Assembly (NCBI GenBank): GCA_963704615.1
Contig: OY969923.1
Span: 2,790,001-2,854,000 of the forward strand
DNA: 64,000 nt
Reading direction: 5' to 3'
From: Bog-756 sp963704615
Lineage (GTDB): Bacteria; Actinomycetota; Acidimicrobiia; Acidimicrobiales; RAAP-2
The translations under genes were made by a program, and so were the position numbers. Every line of letters starts with the position of its first letter. The first letter of the stretch is position 1. Of this stretch, positions 15,784 through 23,793 are shown in pieces. The notes under the pieces were generated by a model that was given only the letters and a program-made list of their open reading frames with translations, was not told the DNA's origin and did no database searches.

Positions 15784-17502
15784 ATGGCACAGCTGACCGT
15801 TGGCCTCGACATCGGGACGAGCGCCGTGCGGGCTGCCGAACTCGATGTCGGCCATTCCCGCCCGGTGCTGCAGACTTATGGTCAGGTCGGCCTTCCCCCC
15901 GGTTCCTTGGTCGACGGCGAGATTCGCGACGTCTCCTCGGTCACCGAGGCGATCACCAAGCTTTGGAAGAACGGACAGTTCTCCGGCACCTCGGTCATCG
16001 TGGGCATCGCCGGGCTTCGGGCCATCACCCGCGAGATCGACCTTCCCTTTGTTCCGGACAACGAGGTGGACAACGCGGTGCGTTTCCAGTCTGAGGAAGT
16101 GATCCCGTTCCCGCCCGACCAGACCATTCTCTCCTCGCAAGTTCTGGCCGACTACACCTCTCCCGAAGGCGACAAGATGCGCAGGGTGCTGGTGGCCGCG
16201 GCCCACATCGATCTGGTGAACGGCGTCATCGAAGCCGTGGAGAAGGCTGGTCTCACGGTCGAAGGGGTCGATCTGATCTCGTCAGCGCTGGTGCGTGCCA
16301 TCGGTGGTCAGGAGTCGACCGAACAACCGGAGGCGATCGTGTCGGTCGGCGCCGGCCTCACCGTGGTCGTCATCCACCAACAAGGGCGACCGCAGTTCGT
16401 CCGGACCATCGGCTCGGGTGGCAATGCCACCACGGCGGCCGTGTCGGCCGCACTTGACCTGCCGATCTCCGACGCGGAAGGAGTCAAGCGCCGGATCGGC
16501 GAGCCGGTGGCGCAAATACAGGCAGCGGAGCGGGCAGCCCTCGGCAGCATCACGGAATTGGTCGGAGAGATCCGTAACTCGATCCAGTACTTCGCCTCGC
16601 TCCCTGGCCGGTTGCCCGTGTCACGGGTCCTGGTCACCGGCGGTGGTGCCCAACTCAGCGGGCTCATCCCCATGCTCGAAAACCAGGTGCGCCTGCCGGT
16701 ACTCACGGCTTCTCCGCTCGATCGGCTCGACACCACCAGACTCGACCTGAGCAGCCAACAGGCTGACGAGGTCGGACCTGTGCTGGCCACGCCCATCGGC
16801 TTGGCCCTTCCCGAGCCCGACAAGGCTGTCAAGAAATTCAACCTCATCCCCCCAGAGGTCGCCAAGCGTATACGGATGAAGCGAATCCAGGAGCGGACGC
16901 TTCTGGCCGGTGTGGCCGTACTCGTCCTCCTGGCTCTCTTCGGGGGCTGGAAGTTCTACCAGGTCCACAATGCTCAGAACAACGTCGACGCTCTCAACCA
17001 GAACATCGCCAGCCTGAACGCGCAGGTACCCAAGTACGACTTGGTCGTTGCAGCAGAAACCGCCTATTCGGCAGGTGAGGCCCGACGCGCCTCGGTACTT
17101 AGTTCGGCTGTGGACTGGCCGCTGGTGCTGAGCAACCTCTTCTTGATCACTCCCGCCAATGCCTCGGTCGAGTCGGTCAGCGGTGCTTCCACCACCCCAT
17201 CAGCGGGGACCTCCACCTCGGCGACCACGACAGGTTCGAGCACCACGGCAGCGGCTACATCGACGGTAGCTCCAAGCACGACGACATCGGCGGCAATCGG
17301 CACCCTCCAGTTCGGAGTCACCGGTCCGGGACCGAGTCTGTCTATCTCCGAGGCATGGATCAACGCTGTTGCCGGATCCAAGTACTTTGCCAACCCGCTC
17401 CAAGGAGCGACCGTCGTGAATTCGAACAGCACCATCTCATTCCCCTTTTCGATCTCTGTGACACCCAACGCCAGCCTCGACAAGAATGCGAGCCTCAAAT
17501 GA
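15784..17502 (+). CDS. pilM: Fused PilM-PilN type IV pilus alignment protein
   Basis: A single 572-residue chain joins two normally separate proteins. Residues 1-350 are PilM, an FtsA/actin-like ATP-binding protein: VGLDIGTSAVRAAEL phosphate loop, VDLISSALVRAIG, VSVGAGLTVVVIHQQGR, VTGGGAQLSGLIPMLE. Residues from about 355 are PilN-like: the PilM-binding segment FNLIPPEVAKR, one membrane helix (about 379-395, LLAGVAVLVLLALFGGW), a short coiled coil and a long Ser/Thr-rich region before a beta-rich end. PilM normally docks on the PilN peptide found here in cis. pilO overlaps its stop by four bases. Known biology: PilM-N-O link the cytoplasmic motor to the platform. The missing PilP/PilQ fits a monoderm cell. 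Confidence 0.88.
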   Translation: MAQLTVGLDIGTSAVRAAELDVGHSRPVLQTYGQVGLPPGSLVDGEIRDVSSVTEAITKLWKNGQFSGTSVIVGIAGLRAITREIDLPFVPDNEVDNAVRFQSEEVIPFPPDQTILSSQVLADYTSPEGDKMRRVLVAAAHIDLVNGVIEAVEKAGLTVEGVDLISSALVRAIGGQESTEQPEAIVSVGAGLTVVVIHQQGRPQFVRTIGSGGNATTAAVSAALDLPISDAEGVKRRIGEPVAQIQAAERAALGSITELVGEIRNSIQYFASLPGRLPVSRVLVTGGGAQLSGLIPMLENQVRLPVLTASPLDRLDTTRLDLSSQQADEVGPVLATPIGLALPEPDKAVKKFNLIPPEVAKRIRMKRIQERTLLAGVAVLVLLALFGGWKFYQVHNAQNNVDALNQNIASLNAQVPKYDLVVAAETAYSAGEARRASVLSSAVDWPLVLSNLFLITPANASVESVSGASTTPSAGTSTSATTTGSSTTAAATSTVAPSTTTSAAIGTLQFGVTGPGPSLSISEAWINAVAGSKYFANPLQGATVVNSNSTISFPFSISVTPNASLDKNASLK

Positions 17503-18245
17503 ACACCGTCCGTGAATACCGCATTCCTCTGATGATCGGGACAGGGGCCCTCGTCGCCGCGCTGCTGTTATGGGCCGTGCTCGTCTCGCCTCAGAGTTCG
17601 AAACTTTCGAGCCTGAAAACCCAAGAAACCCAGCTTCAGAGTCAGGAAAGTTCACTCCAGATCAAGTTGGCGGCCTTGAAGTCGGAGAAACACAGTCTTA
17701 CCAAGAGTTGCGCAGACTTGGAGAAGATCGCCACGCAGATCCCCAGTGTGCAGAGCCCGACTGACATCGACGCCGAAGAGTCTTCGTTCGAGAGTCAGTT
17801 CAATGCCTTGGCCGGGGTCACCGGGGTGACACTGACCGCGTTCAGTGGGTTCGCACCGGCGACAGCGGCCGCGGCGACACCCACGACGCCTTCAGCCAAC
17901 CAAACTCCGTCGGGTGTCGTGGCCGTGCCCACCACCCTGGCGGTCACCGGTAACTACAACCAAATGGACGCCTTCATCATCGGGTTGGACAGCTTCCCCC
18001 GTCTCTTCGTGGTCCAGACCTTCAACCTGAGCTTCGGTGCGAACACCTCAGGCTCAACGTCTGGCTCAGGGACGACCGGGTCATCCTCGGCCCCCGTGTC
18101 AGGGGGACAGCCAGTCTGGACCGGCAACACGCCGGTGGCGCCCACCGCCGGACCGTACAGCCTGTCAGTCGTGGGATCGATCTACTACACCACGGCTCCA
18201 AACGCACTGGCCGCCTGCACCAAGGCCACGGCAACCCTCCATTAA
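17499..18245 (+). CDS. pilO: PilO-like type IV pilus alignment protein
   Basis: The 248-residue protein has a short cytoplasmic start (MNTVREYRIPLM), one membrane helix (about 10-30), a coiled coil rich in Gln/Ser/Lys (about 33-80) and an extracytoplasmic ferredoxin-like half with a Thr/Ala/Pro insertion. YNQMDAFIIGLDSFPRLFVV is typical of the PilO fold. The start overlaps the pilMN stop as ATGA. An IS630-like element has inserted at the TA of its TAA stop codon. The duplicated TA keeps the stop, so the protein is unchanged, but any original downstream partner gene or transcript link is cut. Confidence 0.85.
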   Translation: MNTVREYRIPLMIGTGALVAALLLWAVLVSPQSSKLSSLKTQETQLQSQESSLQIKLAALKSEKHSLTKSCADLEKIATQIPSVQSPTDIDAEESSFESQFNALAGVTGVTLTAFSGFAPATAAAATPTTPSANQTPSGVVAVPTTLAVTGNYNQMDAFIIGLDSFPRLFVVQTFNLSFGANTSGSTSGSGTTGSSSAPVSGGQPVWTGNTPVAPTAGPYSLSVVGSIYYTTAPNALAACTKATATLH

Positions 18246-18267
18246 AGAGGTTCGCCTAATATCCCGC
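18242..18267 (+). repeat. IS630-like left inverted repeat
   Basis: It begins TTAAAGAGGTTCGCCTAATA and overlaps the pilO stop codon. It matches the right end at 22 of 26 positions. Confidence 0.8.
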
Positions 18268-19408
18268 TAGCGGTCCGTGGAGTGGAATAATTGGTGCATG
18301 TCCACGCCCAAGTCATCAGCTGGTGCAGCACGCACGAACAAGGCACCGCCCCGAGTCCGTCCGCGCCGGGATTTCGCGGCCATGGAGGCCACTCGGATGC
18401 GTGCCGCCGATCTGTTCGCCAAAGGGATTTCCCAGGCCGACATCGCCCGTGAGGTCGAGGTCTCCCACCAGACGGTCTCCGACTGGCATAAGCAGTGGTT
18501 GGTCGGAGGGAAACAAGCCTTGAAACGCACCGGAGATCCTGGTCGTCCTCGCAAGGTGACCGACGCCGACCTGGTCAAGGTGGAGCGGGCCCTCCAAAAG
18601 GGTCCGAAGGCCAATGGGTATCCCACCGATCTGTGGACCCTGGCCCGGGTGGCCGAGGTGATCGAGAACACGACGGGGGTGAAGTACCACCCCGGACACG
18701 TCTGGAAGGTGCTCCGCCGGATGGGTTGGAGCCGACAACGGCCGGCCCGCAAGGCCATAGAGCGGGACGACGAGGCCATCGAACGCTGGGTCAACGACCG
18801 CTGGCCCAGGGTAAAAAAAACGCTCGGGCCAGGGACGGGTGGATCGTCTTCCAGGACGAGAGCGGGTTCAGCCTCCTCCCCTCGGTGAGAGCCACCTGGG
18901 CACCGAAGGGCAGAACGCCTGTCCTCACCCACCGCTTCAACTGGAAGCGTCTGTCGATGTCGGCCGCGGTGTGCTTCCGTCCTGACGGCAGCCAAGCCTC
19001 CCTCGTGTTCGCAATGCAGCCCGGCTCCTACAACGAGGAGTCGATTATGGAGTTCCTGCTCGAGCTCCATCGCCATCTGGACGGCGACAAGGTCACCCGT
19101 TTGGGACGGACTTCCGTCCCACCGCAGCAGAGCCATGCAGGCCTTCATCAAGAGCCAACGGAAATGGCTGGTGGTCGAGCGACTTCCCGCCTATGCCCCC
19201 GACCTCAATCCGGTCGAACAGGTCTGGGGCAACCTGAAAGGCGGCGATTTGGCCAACCTTTGCCCCGACACCATAGAGGAGGCCGAGGACATCGTCGACC
19301 AGGGACTCTGCCGCATTGGCAACGACACCAGACTCGTCTTCTCATTCCTTCGCCACTGTGGCCTCAAGCTATGAGCCGGGCCGGCGCGGTATTACGCGAA
19401 GCTCTTTA
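18243..19408 (+). mobile_element. IS630-family-like insertion sequence, about 1.16 kb
   Basis: The element is bounded by TA dinucleotides (18243-18244 and 19407-19408), the expected IS630/Tc1 target duplication. The ends are imperfect inverted repeats, with 22 of 26 positions matching between 18242-18267 and 19384-19409. Inside is one transposase region carrying the DDE triad but broken by frameshifts. Removing the element and one TA restores a continuous ...CATTAAGAGGGG..., which still contains the pilO stop. It lies between pilO and tldE. Confidence 0.85.
18298..19374 (+). pseudogene. IS630-family transposase, two frameshifts
   Basis: Three frames must be joined to read the enzyme. The first part (ATG 18298 to about 18818) has the N-terminal helix-turn-helix ISQADIAREVEVSHQTVSDWHKQWL and a second DNA-binding domain. 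At an A8 run (18813-18820) the frame moves on to WIVFQDESGFSLLP, with the first catalytic Asp. A second shift near 19099-19104 leads to WDGLPSHRSRAMQAF (second Asp) and AYAPDLNPVEQVWGNLK (third acidic residue, Glu). All DDE residues survive. The A8 shift could be programmed, as in several IS families, but the second shift has no slippery sequence and looks like decay, so the element is probably immobile without help. Confidence 0.85.
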
Positions 19409-19409
19409 A
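19384..19409 (-). repeat. IS630-like right inverted repeat
   Basis: Read on the minus strand it begins TTAAAGAGCTTCGCGTAATA, the counterpart of the left end, with mismatches at positions 9, 15, 21 and 23 of the first 26. Confidence 0.8.
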
Positions 19410-19435
19410 GAGGGGCTAGCCGTGGCGATTGAAGG

Positions 19436-20836
19436 TCACACCCCGCTAACCTGCATGTCGCCCACGGCCAGGGTCTGGCCGGCGGCGATGCCCGGGAGCC
19501 ACTCGACATCGGCGCCCACGATCGCCAGTGCTAGGAGCATGCGCTGCAGGGTCGAGGCCACGGTGATCTCCCGCACTGGCTCAGCCAACTTTCCGTCGCG
19601 GATCATCAGGCCCTCAGCACCCACCGAAAAGTCCCCGCTGATCGGGTTCACTCCGGAGTGGACACCGGTCATCGACTGGACGAAGAGGCCTTCACCGACA
19701 GCAGACAGCACGTCGTCCTCGTCGTAGCCCTCCGGACCGGGAGCGAGAGTCAGCGCCCGACAACCCGGTGACGGCGTCCCTGAAAATCCTCCCCGCACGG
19801 CTGATCCGGTCGATGACACACCGGCCCGCGAGGCGGATTCGGTGTCGTAGAGGAACCTGGTCAGCACTCCCGAGTCGATGAGGACGTTGCGCCGGCAGGC
19901 CAGGCCCTCGGCGTCGTAGGCCGCAGCACCGTACGCCCGCGGATCGGTGGGATCGTCCACCAGGGTGATCACCGGATCGCCGACCATCTCGCCGATCCTT
20001 CCGGCGAAGAAGGACCGACCCTTGGCCACCGCCTCGCCCGACAGGGCTCCGGACACCACTGACAGCAACGTGGTGGCCACCCGACGGTCGAAGACCACCG
20101 TCTGGCGCCCCGAAGGACCCTTGGTGGCGCCCAACATGCGCACCGCACGGGTCACGGCGTCGCCAGTGGCCCTGTCCGGATCGAGACCGTCGAAACCCCG
20201 TCCGACGCTGAATCCGCTGCCGGTCTGGCTGCCATCGCCCTCGCCGGCGATGACCCCCACCGAGATGTAGCCGGAGGTCTTCCGGCTCGAGGAGCGGATG
20301 CCGGTGGTCGACACCAGGGCCACTTCCACCGATCCGTCGCCGTAGTCGGCATGGTCCACCTGGCGGATACGGGGATCGGCGCCGCGAGCCTGGGCCTCGA
20401 GGGCCAAGGCCAGCTCGACCTTCCTCGGAGTCGGTACCGAGGCCAACCCGTCGTCCCACAGGTCGACGGGCACCGCGGCCACCCCGTCGGGTGCGGCCAG
20501 GGCCACGTGGTCGTCGGGGGAGGCGAAGGAGGCGTTGTCCCGGGCCTCGGCCAGGGTCTCCTCCACCACCGACCCGTCGAGCGAACCGGCCCAGGCGAAG
20601 CCGAGCCGGTGGTCTGCCACGACCCGGATACCGATGCCCGCCGACGTCGCCGAGGTCAGCGACTCCACCTCACCGTCATAAGCTCGGACATCCGTCTCGT
20701 TCCCGCGGGCGACGTAGACCTCGATCTCCTCGCCGGTCCGGGCCCATCCGGCCACTCGATCCGCAATAGCCAGCAGCTGCTCGGGCACGTCGCCGGATTC
20801 GGGGGGCGCGGTTTCGGTGTCGGTGGCCGTGCTCAC
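19436..20836 (-). CDS. tldE: TldE/PmbA-type metalloprotease subunit
   Basis: The 466-residue protein belongs to the TldD/PmbA family. TldE is the non-catalytic partner that forms a heterodimer with TldD to degrade or trim unfolded peptides, and in some organisms matures peptide antibiotics or processes CcdA. Family features are the N-terminal EIEVYVARGNETDVRAYDGEVESLTSA block, the central QTVVFDRRVATTLL region and a C-terminal PISGDFSVGAEGLMIRDGKLAEPVREITVA block. It lacks the HExxxH motif of the partner, as expected. The GTG start overlaps the tldD stop by four bases. No short precursor peptide gene is visible beside the pair. Confidence 0.9.
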   Translation of the reverse strand: MSTATDTETAPPESGDVPEQLLAIADRVAGWARTGEEIEVYVARGNETDVRAYDGEVESLTSATSAGIGIRVVADHRLGFAWAGSLDGSVVEETLAEARDNASFASPDDHVALAAPDGVAAVPVDLWDDGLASVPTPRKVELALALEAQARGADPRIRQVDHADYGDGSVEVALVSTTGIRSSSRKTSGYISVGVIAGEGDGSQTGSGFSVGRGFDGLDPDRATGDAVTRAVRMLGATKGPSGRQTVVFDRRVATTLLSVVSGALSGEAVAKGRSFFAGRIGEMVGDPVITLVDDPTDPRAYGAAAYDAEGLACRRNVLIDSGVLTRFLYDTESASRAGVSSTGSAVRGGFSGTPSPGCRALTLAPGPEGYDEDDVLSAVGEGLFVQSMTGVHSGVNPISGDFSVGAEGLMIRDGKLAEPVREITVASTLQRMLLALAIVGADVEWLPGIAAGQTLAVGDMQVSGV

Positions 20837-22230
20837 TCGGCTGTACCTCCGATGGTGATTCCAGTGAGCCGCATGGTGGCCTGCCCGCATCCCACCGGCA
20901 CGCTCTGGCCATCCTTGCCGCAGGTGCCCGGGGTCATCCCGAAGTCGGTCCCCACCGCATCGATCCGCTTGAGGACCTCGGGCCCGTTGCCGATCAGATT
21001 GGCATCCCTGAGGGGTTCGGTGATCTTGCCGCCTTCGATGAGGTACGCCTCGGTTGTGCCGAAGACGAAGTCCCCGGTGGTGGTGTTGACCTGGCCCCCA
21101 CCGAGCTTGGCCACGTAGACCCCTCGGGGTGTCTGGGCCACGATCTCGTCGGGATCCTCGACGCCGGGCAGGAGGAAGGTGTTGGTCATCCGCACCATGG
21201 GCAAGTGCTGGTACGTCTGACGTCGACCGTTTCCCGACGACGTCCTCCCCTCCTTGCGGGCCCGGAGAAAGTCCCAGAGGTAATCGGTGAGCACGCCCTG
21301 GTCGATGAGCACGTTGCGCTGGGCGGGCCGGCCCTCGTCATCGATACGATAAGTCCCCCACTCGCTGCCCACGGTGCCGTCGTCCACCAAGGTGACGAGC
21401 GGGCTGGCCACCTGCTGGCCGACCATCCCGGTATAGACCGAGGCGTCCTTCACGATGTGGTCGGCCTCGAGACCGTGGCCGCATGCCTCGTGGAACAGGA
21501 TTCCACCACTCCCTCCGGCCAGTACCACCGGAAGCTCCCCGGACGGCGCCGGGCGGGCGGTCAGCTTGGACAGTGCCCGGCGGGCGGCCAGCTCGGCGAG
21601 CTCTTCGACCGACACCTCGTCGAACATCTCGAAACCAATCGTTCGGGCCGCCGACTCGAAACCGGTCTGGAGGCCGGTGTCCCCCACGGCGACGCAGGAC
21701 ACCGAGAAGCGGGTGCGGGCCTGCTGGTCACGAGCCAACAGGCCATCGGAATTGGCGATCAGAACCTGGCGGCGGGAGCTCCCGCAGGCGGCCTGCACCT
21801 GGGAGATGGCATTGCCGGACGCCCGGGAGGCCTCGTCGGCCCGCTTCAAGAGCTCAAGCGAATCCCCTTTTGAGGGCAGGGGCGCCGCCGTCTGGCCCCC
21901 ACCCGGGCTTCCTCCGACTTCCGGCCCAAGCGGCCCAGCGGCCCCGGCGCTAATCCCCCCCCGCCCGCTCCGGGCCACGGCCGATGCGGCCTCGGCCGCT
22001 CGGAGAAGGCCGGTCTCGGTGAGATCAGCGGTGTGGGCGAAGCCGGTGGTCTCCCCGGACACCACCCGGATCCCAGCTCCACGCTCGCGTCCGGAGGAAA
22101 GCTCCTCGACCCGCCCGTCATCGAGCAGGGCCGACGAGGTGGAGCGGTCCTCGGCAAAGACCTCAGCGAAGTCGCCGCCGTGCCGCAGTGCCTCGGACAG
22201 CACCCGCTCGAGAACTGGGGATTCGATCAC
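20833..22230 (-). CDS. tldD: Metalloprotease TldD
   Basis: TldD is the catalytic half of the TldD/E zinc protease. The key motif HEACGHGLEADH (HExxxH) is present, preceded by VLAGGSGGILF. A conserved C-terminal region includes YVAKLGGGQVNTTTGDFVFG and a Gly/Cys-rich end (MTPGTCGKDGQSVPVGCGQ). I chose the GTG at 22230 because the strong AAGGAGG lies four bases upstream; this gives 465 residues, matching TldE. A GTG at 22284 is possible in the same frame but has no ribosome site. A Gly/Pro-rich insertion around residues 95-120 is unusual. It is translationally coupled to tldE. Confidence 0.92.
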   Translation of the reverse strand: MIESPVLERVLSEALRHGGDFAEVFAEDRSTSSALLDDGRVEELSSGRERGAGIRVVSGETTGFAHTADLTETGLLRAAEAASAVARSGRGGISAGAAGPLGPEVGGSPGGGQTAAPLPSKGDSLELLKRADEASRASGNAISQVQAACGSSRRQVLIANSDGLLARDQQARTRFSVSCVAVGDTGLQTGFESAARTIGFEMFDEVSVEELAELAARRALSKLTARPAPSGELPVVLAGGSGGILFHEACGHGLEADHIVKDASVYTGMVGQQVASPLVTLVDDGTVGSEWGTYRIDDEGRPAQRNVLIDQGVLTDYLWDFLRARKEGRTSSGNGRRQTYQHLPMVRMTNTFLLPGVEDPDEIVAQTPRGVYVAKLGGGQVNTTTGDFVFGTTEAYLIEGGKITEPLRDANLIGNGPEVLKRIDAVGTDFGMTPGTCGKDGQSVPVGCGQATMRLTGITIGGTAE

Positions 22231-22297
22231 TACGCCTCCTTGCGTCAACGCCGGGGGCAAGGTGGCCGACGTCTCCTGTGTCACGTATCGTACCGGC

Positions 22298-22675
22298 GTG
22301 GCGCCCTATACCGGTCTGTCGGCCCGAATCGAATTAGAGGTGAGCGAAGCCGACACCGCCGAGGCGCTGCGCTGCGGGACCGTGCCTGTCCTGGCCACCC
22401 CCCGCCTGGTGGCACTGTGCGAGGAAGCCAGCTGCATGGCCATCGAAGGTCATCTGCCTGTCAACTGCACCTCAGTAGCCAAGCGGGTGCAATTCGACCA
22501 CCTCGTCCCGGTGGGCGTCGGGGGGAAGGTGTGGGCCGAGGCCACCCTCGATCGCATCGAGGGGCGGCGCTTGGTGTTCACCCTCTCGGTGTCGGAGAGC
22601 GCCGGGCTGGTCGCCGCAGGCAAACTGATCCGGGTGATCGTGGACCGGGCAACGTTCCTCTCCAACGTGCGCTGA
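22298..22675 (+). CDS. FlK-like hotdog-fold thioesterase
   Basis: A 125-residue single hotdog domain resembling the fluoroacetyl-CoA thioesterase (FlK) subfamily. It contains CGTVPVLATPRLVALCEEASCMA, with the Thr and Glu expected at the active site, FDHLVPVGVGGKVWAEATL with the active-site His, and a C-terminal KLIRVIVDRATFLSN. The true substrate is unknown; most homologues are thought to clear acyl-CoAs. The start is GTG; a -10-like TATCGT (22286-22291) six bases upstream suggests a leaderless transcript. It is divergent from tldD. Confidence 0.8.
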   Translation: MAPYTGLSARIELEVSEADTAEALRCGTVPVLATPRLVALCEEASCMAIEGHLPVNCTSVAKRVQFDHLVPVGVGGKVWAEATLDRIEGRRLVFTLSVSESAGLVAAGKLIRVIVDRATFLSNVR

Positions 22676-22722
22676 CCGGATCGTTGCCGGAAGCCGCCCG
22701 ATCTCGCCGACCGGGGGGATAG

Positions 22723-22739
22723 CGGTCCCGCCGGGACCG
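22723..22739. terminator. Bidirectional terminator-like hairpin
   Basis: CGGTCCC (22723-22729) pairs perfectly with GGGACCG (22733-22739) around the loop GCC. It lies between the convergent thioesterase and AIM24-like genes, the usual place for a shared terminator. Confidence 0.55.
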
Positions 22740-22771
22740 AATGGACAGGTGGGGTTCTGCGTCCCGAGAGG

Positions 22772-23530
22772 CTAGAGGTTCTTGCCGATCATCCCGCCGA
22801 GCACCCCGCCGATGCCCGCGTCGGCCGCAGCATGGTGGTCGTCAGCGTGCGGGAGGTAGGGAGTCAGGGCCTCGGCGAGAACCGAAACGGGCATGCTCTG
22901 CAACCAGATGTTGCCCGGTCCGGTGAGCGCCACCAAATGGAAGCCGTCTTCGCCGAAGACCATGTTCTTGATTCCCGGAACTCGGCTGATGGTGAAGCTG
23001 ACCTTGTCCTCGAACAGACCGACGTGTCCAGGGTGGGCCAGCATGGTCTGGCCAGCCGCCAGTTCGTAGGAGACGATCTCGCCAGAGAGCTCGATCCAGG
23101 CCTGACCCTCGCCCTCCAAGCGCTGCAGGATGAAGCCGTCGCCACCGTAGATCCCGCCCCGGAACGTCTGTTGCATCCCCACGCTGGGAACGATGCCATC
23201 GGTCCCGCACACCCATCCGTGGCGATGGACGAGATAACCCTGGCCAGCGGCGATGGTGACGGGGAAAATGCGGCCGGGGAGCTTGGCCCCGAAGGCCACC
23301 ATGCCCTGGCCGCCCTGAGCCTCATACTTGGTCAGGAAGACTCCGCCCCCTCCCACGGCCCGCTTCAATCCACTCATCAGACCCTTCTGACCCCCGGTTG
23401 ACGTCGACTGAGACATCTGGACGTTGGACGACATCCACGAGAGCTCGCCGTGGGTCGACACGATCGACTCGCCGGATTCGAGGATCATCTCCAGAAGAGG
23501 CATGGTGCTGCCCTTGACTTCGGCTTGCAT
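22772..23530 (-). CDS. AIM24/TIGR00266 family protein
   Basis: A 252-residue protein of the AIM24 (TIGR00266) family, a beta-helical fold of unknown bacterial function. Typical stretches are HGELSWMSSNVQMSQST, GGVFLTKYEAQGGQGMVAFGAKLPG, VHRHGWVCGTDGI, LEGEGQAWIELSG and MLAHPGHVGLFEDKVSF. It ends with a Gly-rich tail. There is no signal peptide. The ATG is preceded by the strong site ATAAGGAGATCCC. It is a single-gene unit between convergent and divergent neighbours. Confidence 0.85.
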   Translation of the reverse strand: MQAEVKGSTMPLLEMILESGESIVSTHGELSWMSSNVQMSQSTSTGGQKGLMSGLKRAVGGGGVFLTKYEAQGGQGMVAFGAKLPGRIFPVTIAAGQGYLVHRHGWVCGTDGIVPSVGMQQTFRGGIYGGDGFILQRLEGEGQAWIELSGEIVSYELAAGQTMLAHPGHVGLFEDKVSFTISRVPGIKNMVFGEDGFHLVALTGPGNIWLQSMPVSVLAEALTPYLPHADDHHAAADAGIGGVLGGMIGKNL

Positions 23531-23793
23531 GGGATCTCCTTATACCCGGGGAGCCGGACGCCTGGCTCGTTTCCGGCTCCCATCTTGCCCGCAACCAACC
23601 GGGCAAATCGGGATACCTCGTTGTCCTGCCGCTTTGCCCTCGCACTCGCTGCCTCACGGCTCAATTGGCCGCCGGAGAGGCACTGGCCAGCTTCTCGGTG
23701 ACGGTCCTGGTTCTCCGGCAGCGGGCATCCGATTCGCCCGGGCGCTGGCGCCTGGCGCTGGTAGCCTAAAAACGAAAGGCGATCCATGCACTC

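Noticed and set aside
18267..19151. 294-codon minus-strand frame inside the IS630-like element
   Set aside because: It is the antisense of the transposase frames and has no domain.
19436..22230. tldD/tldE as a possible RiPP (microcin-like) maturation system
   Set aside because: The TldD/E proteases occur widely as housekeeping genes. No short precursor peptide, transporter or other modification enzyme lies beside them.
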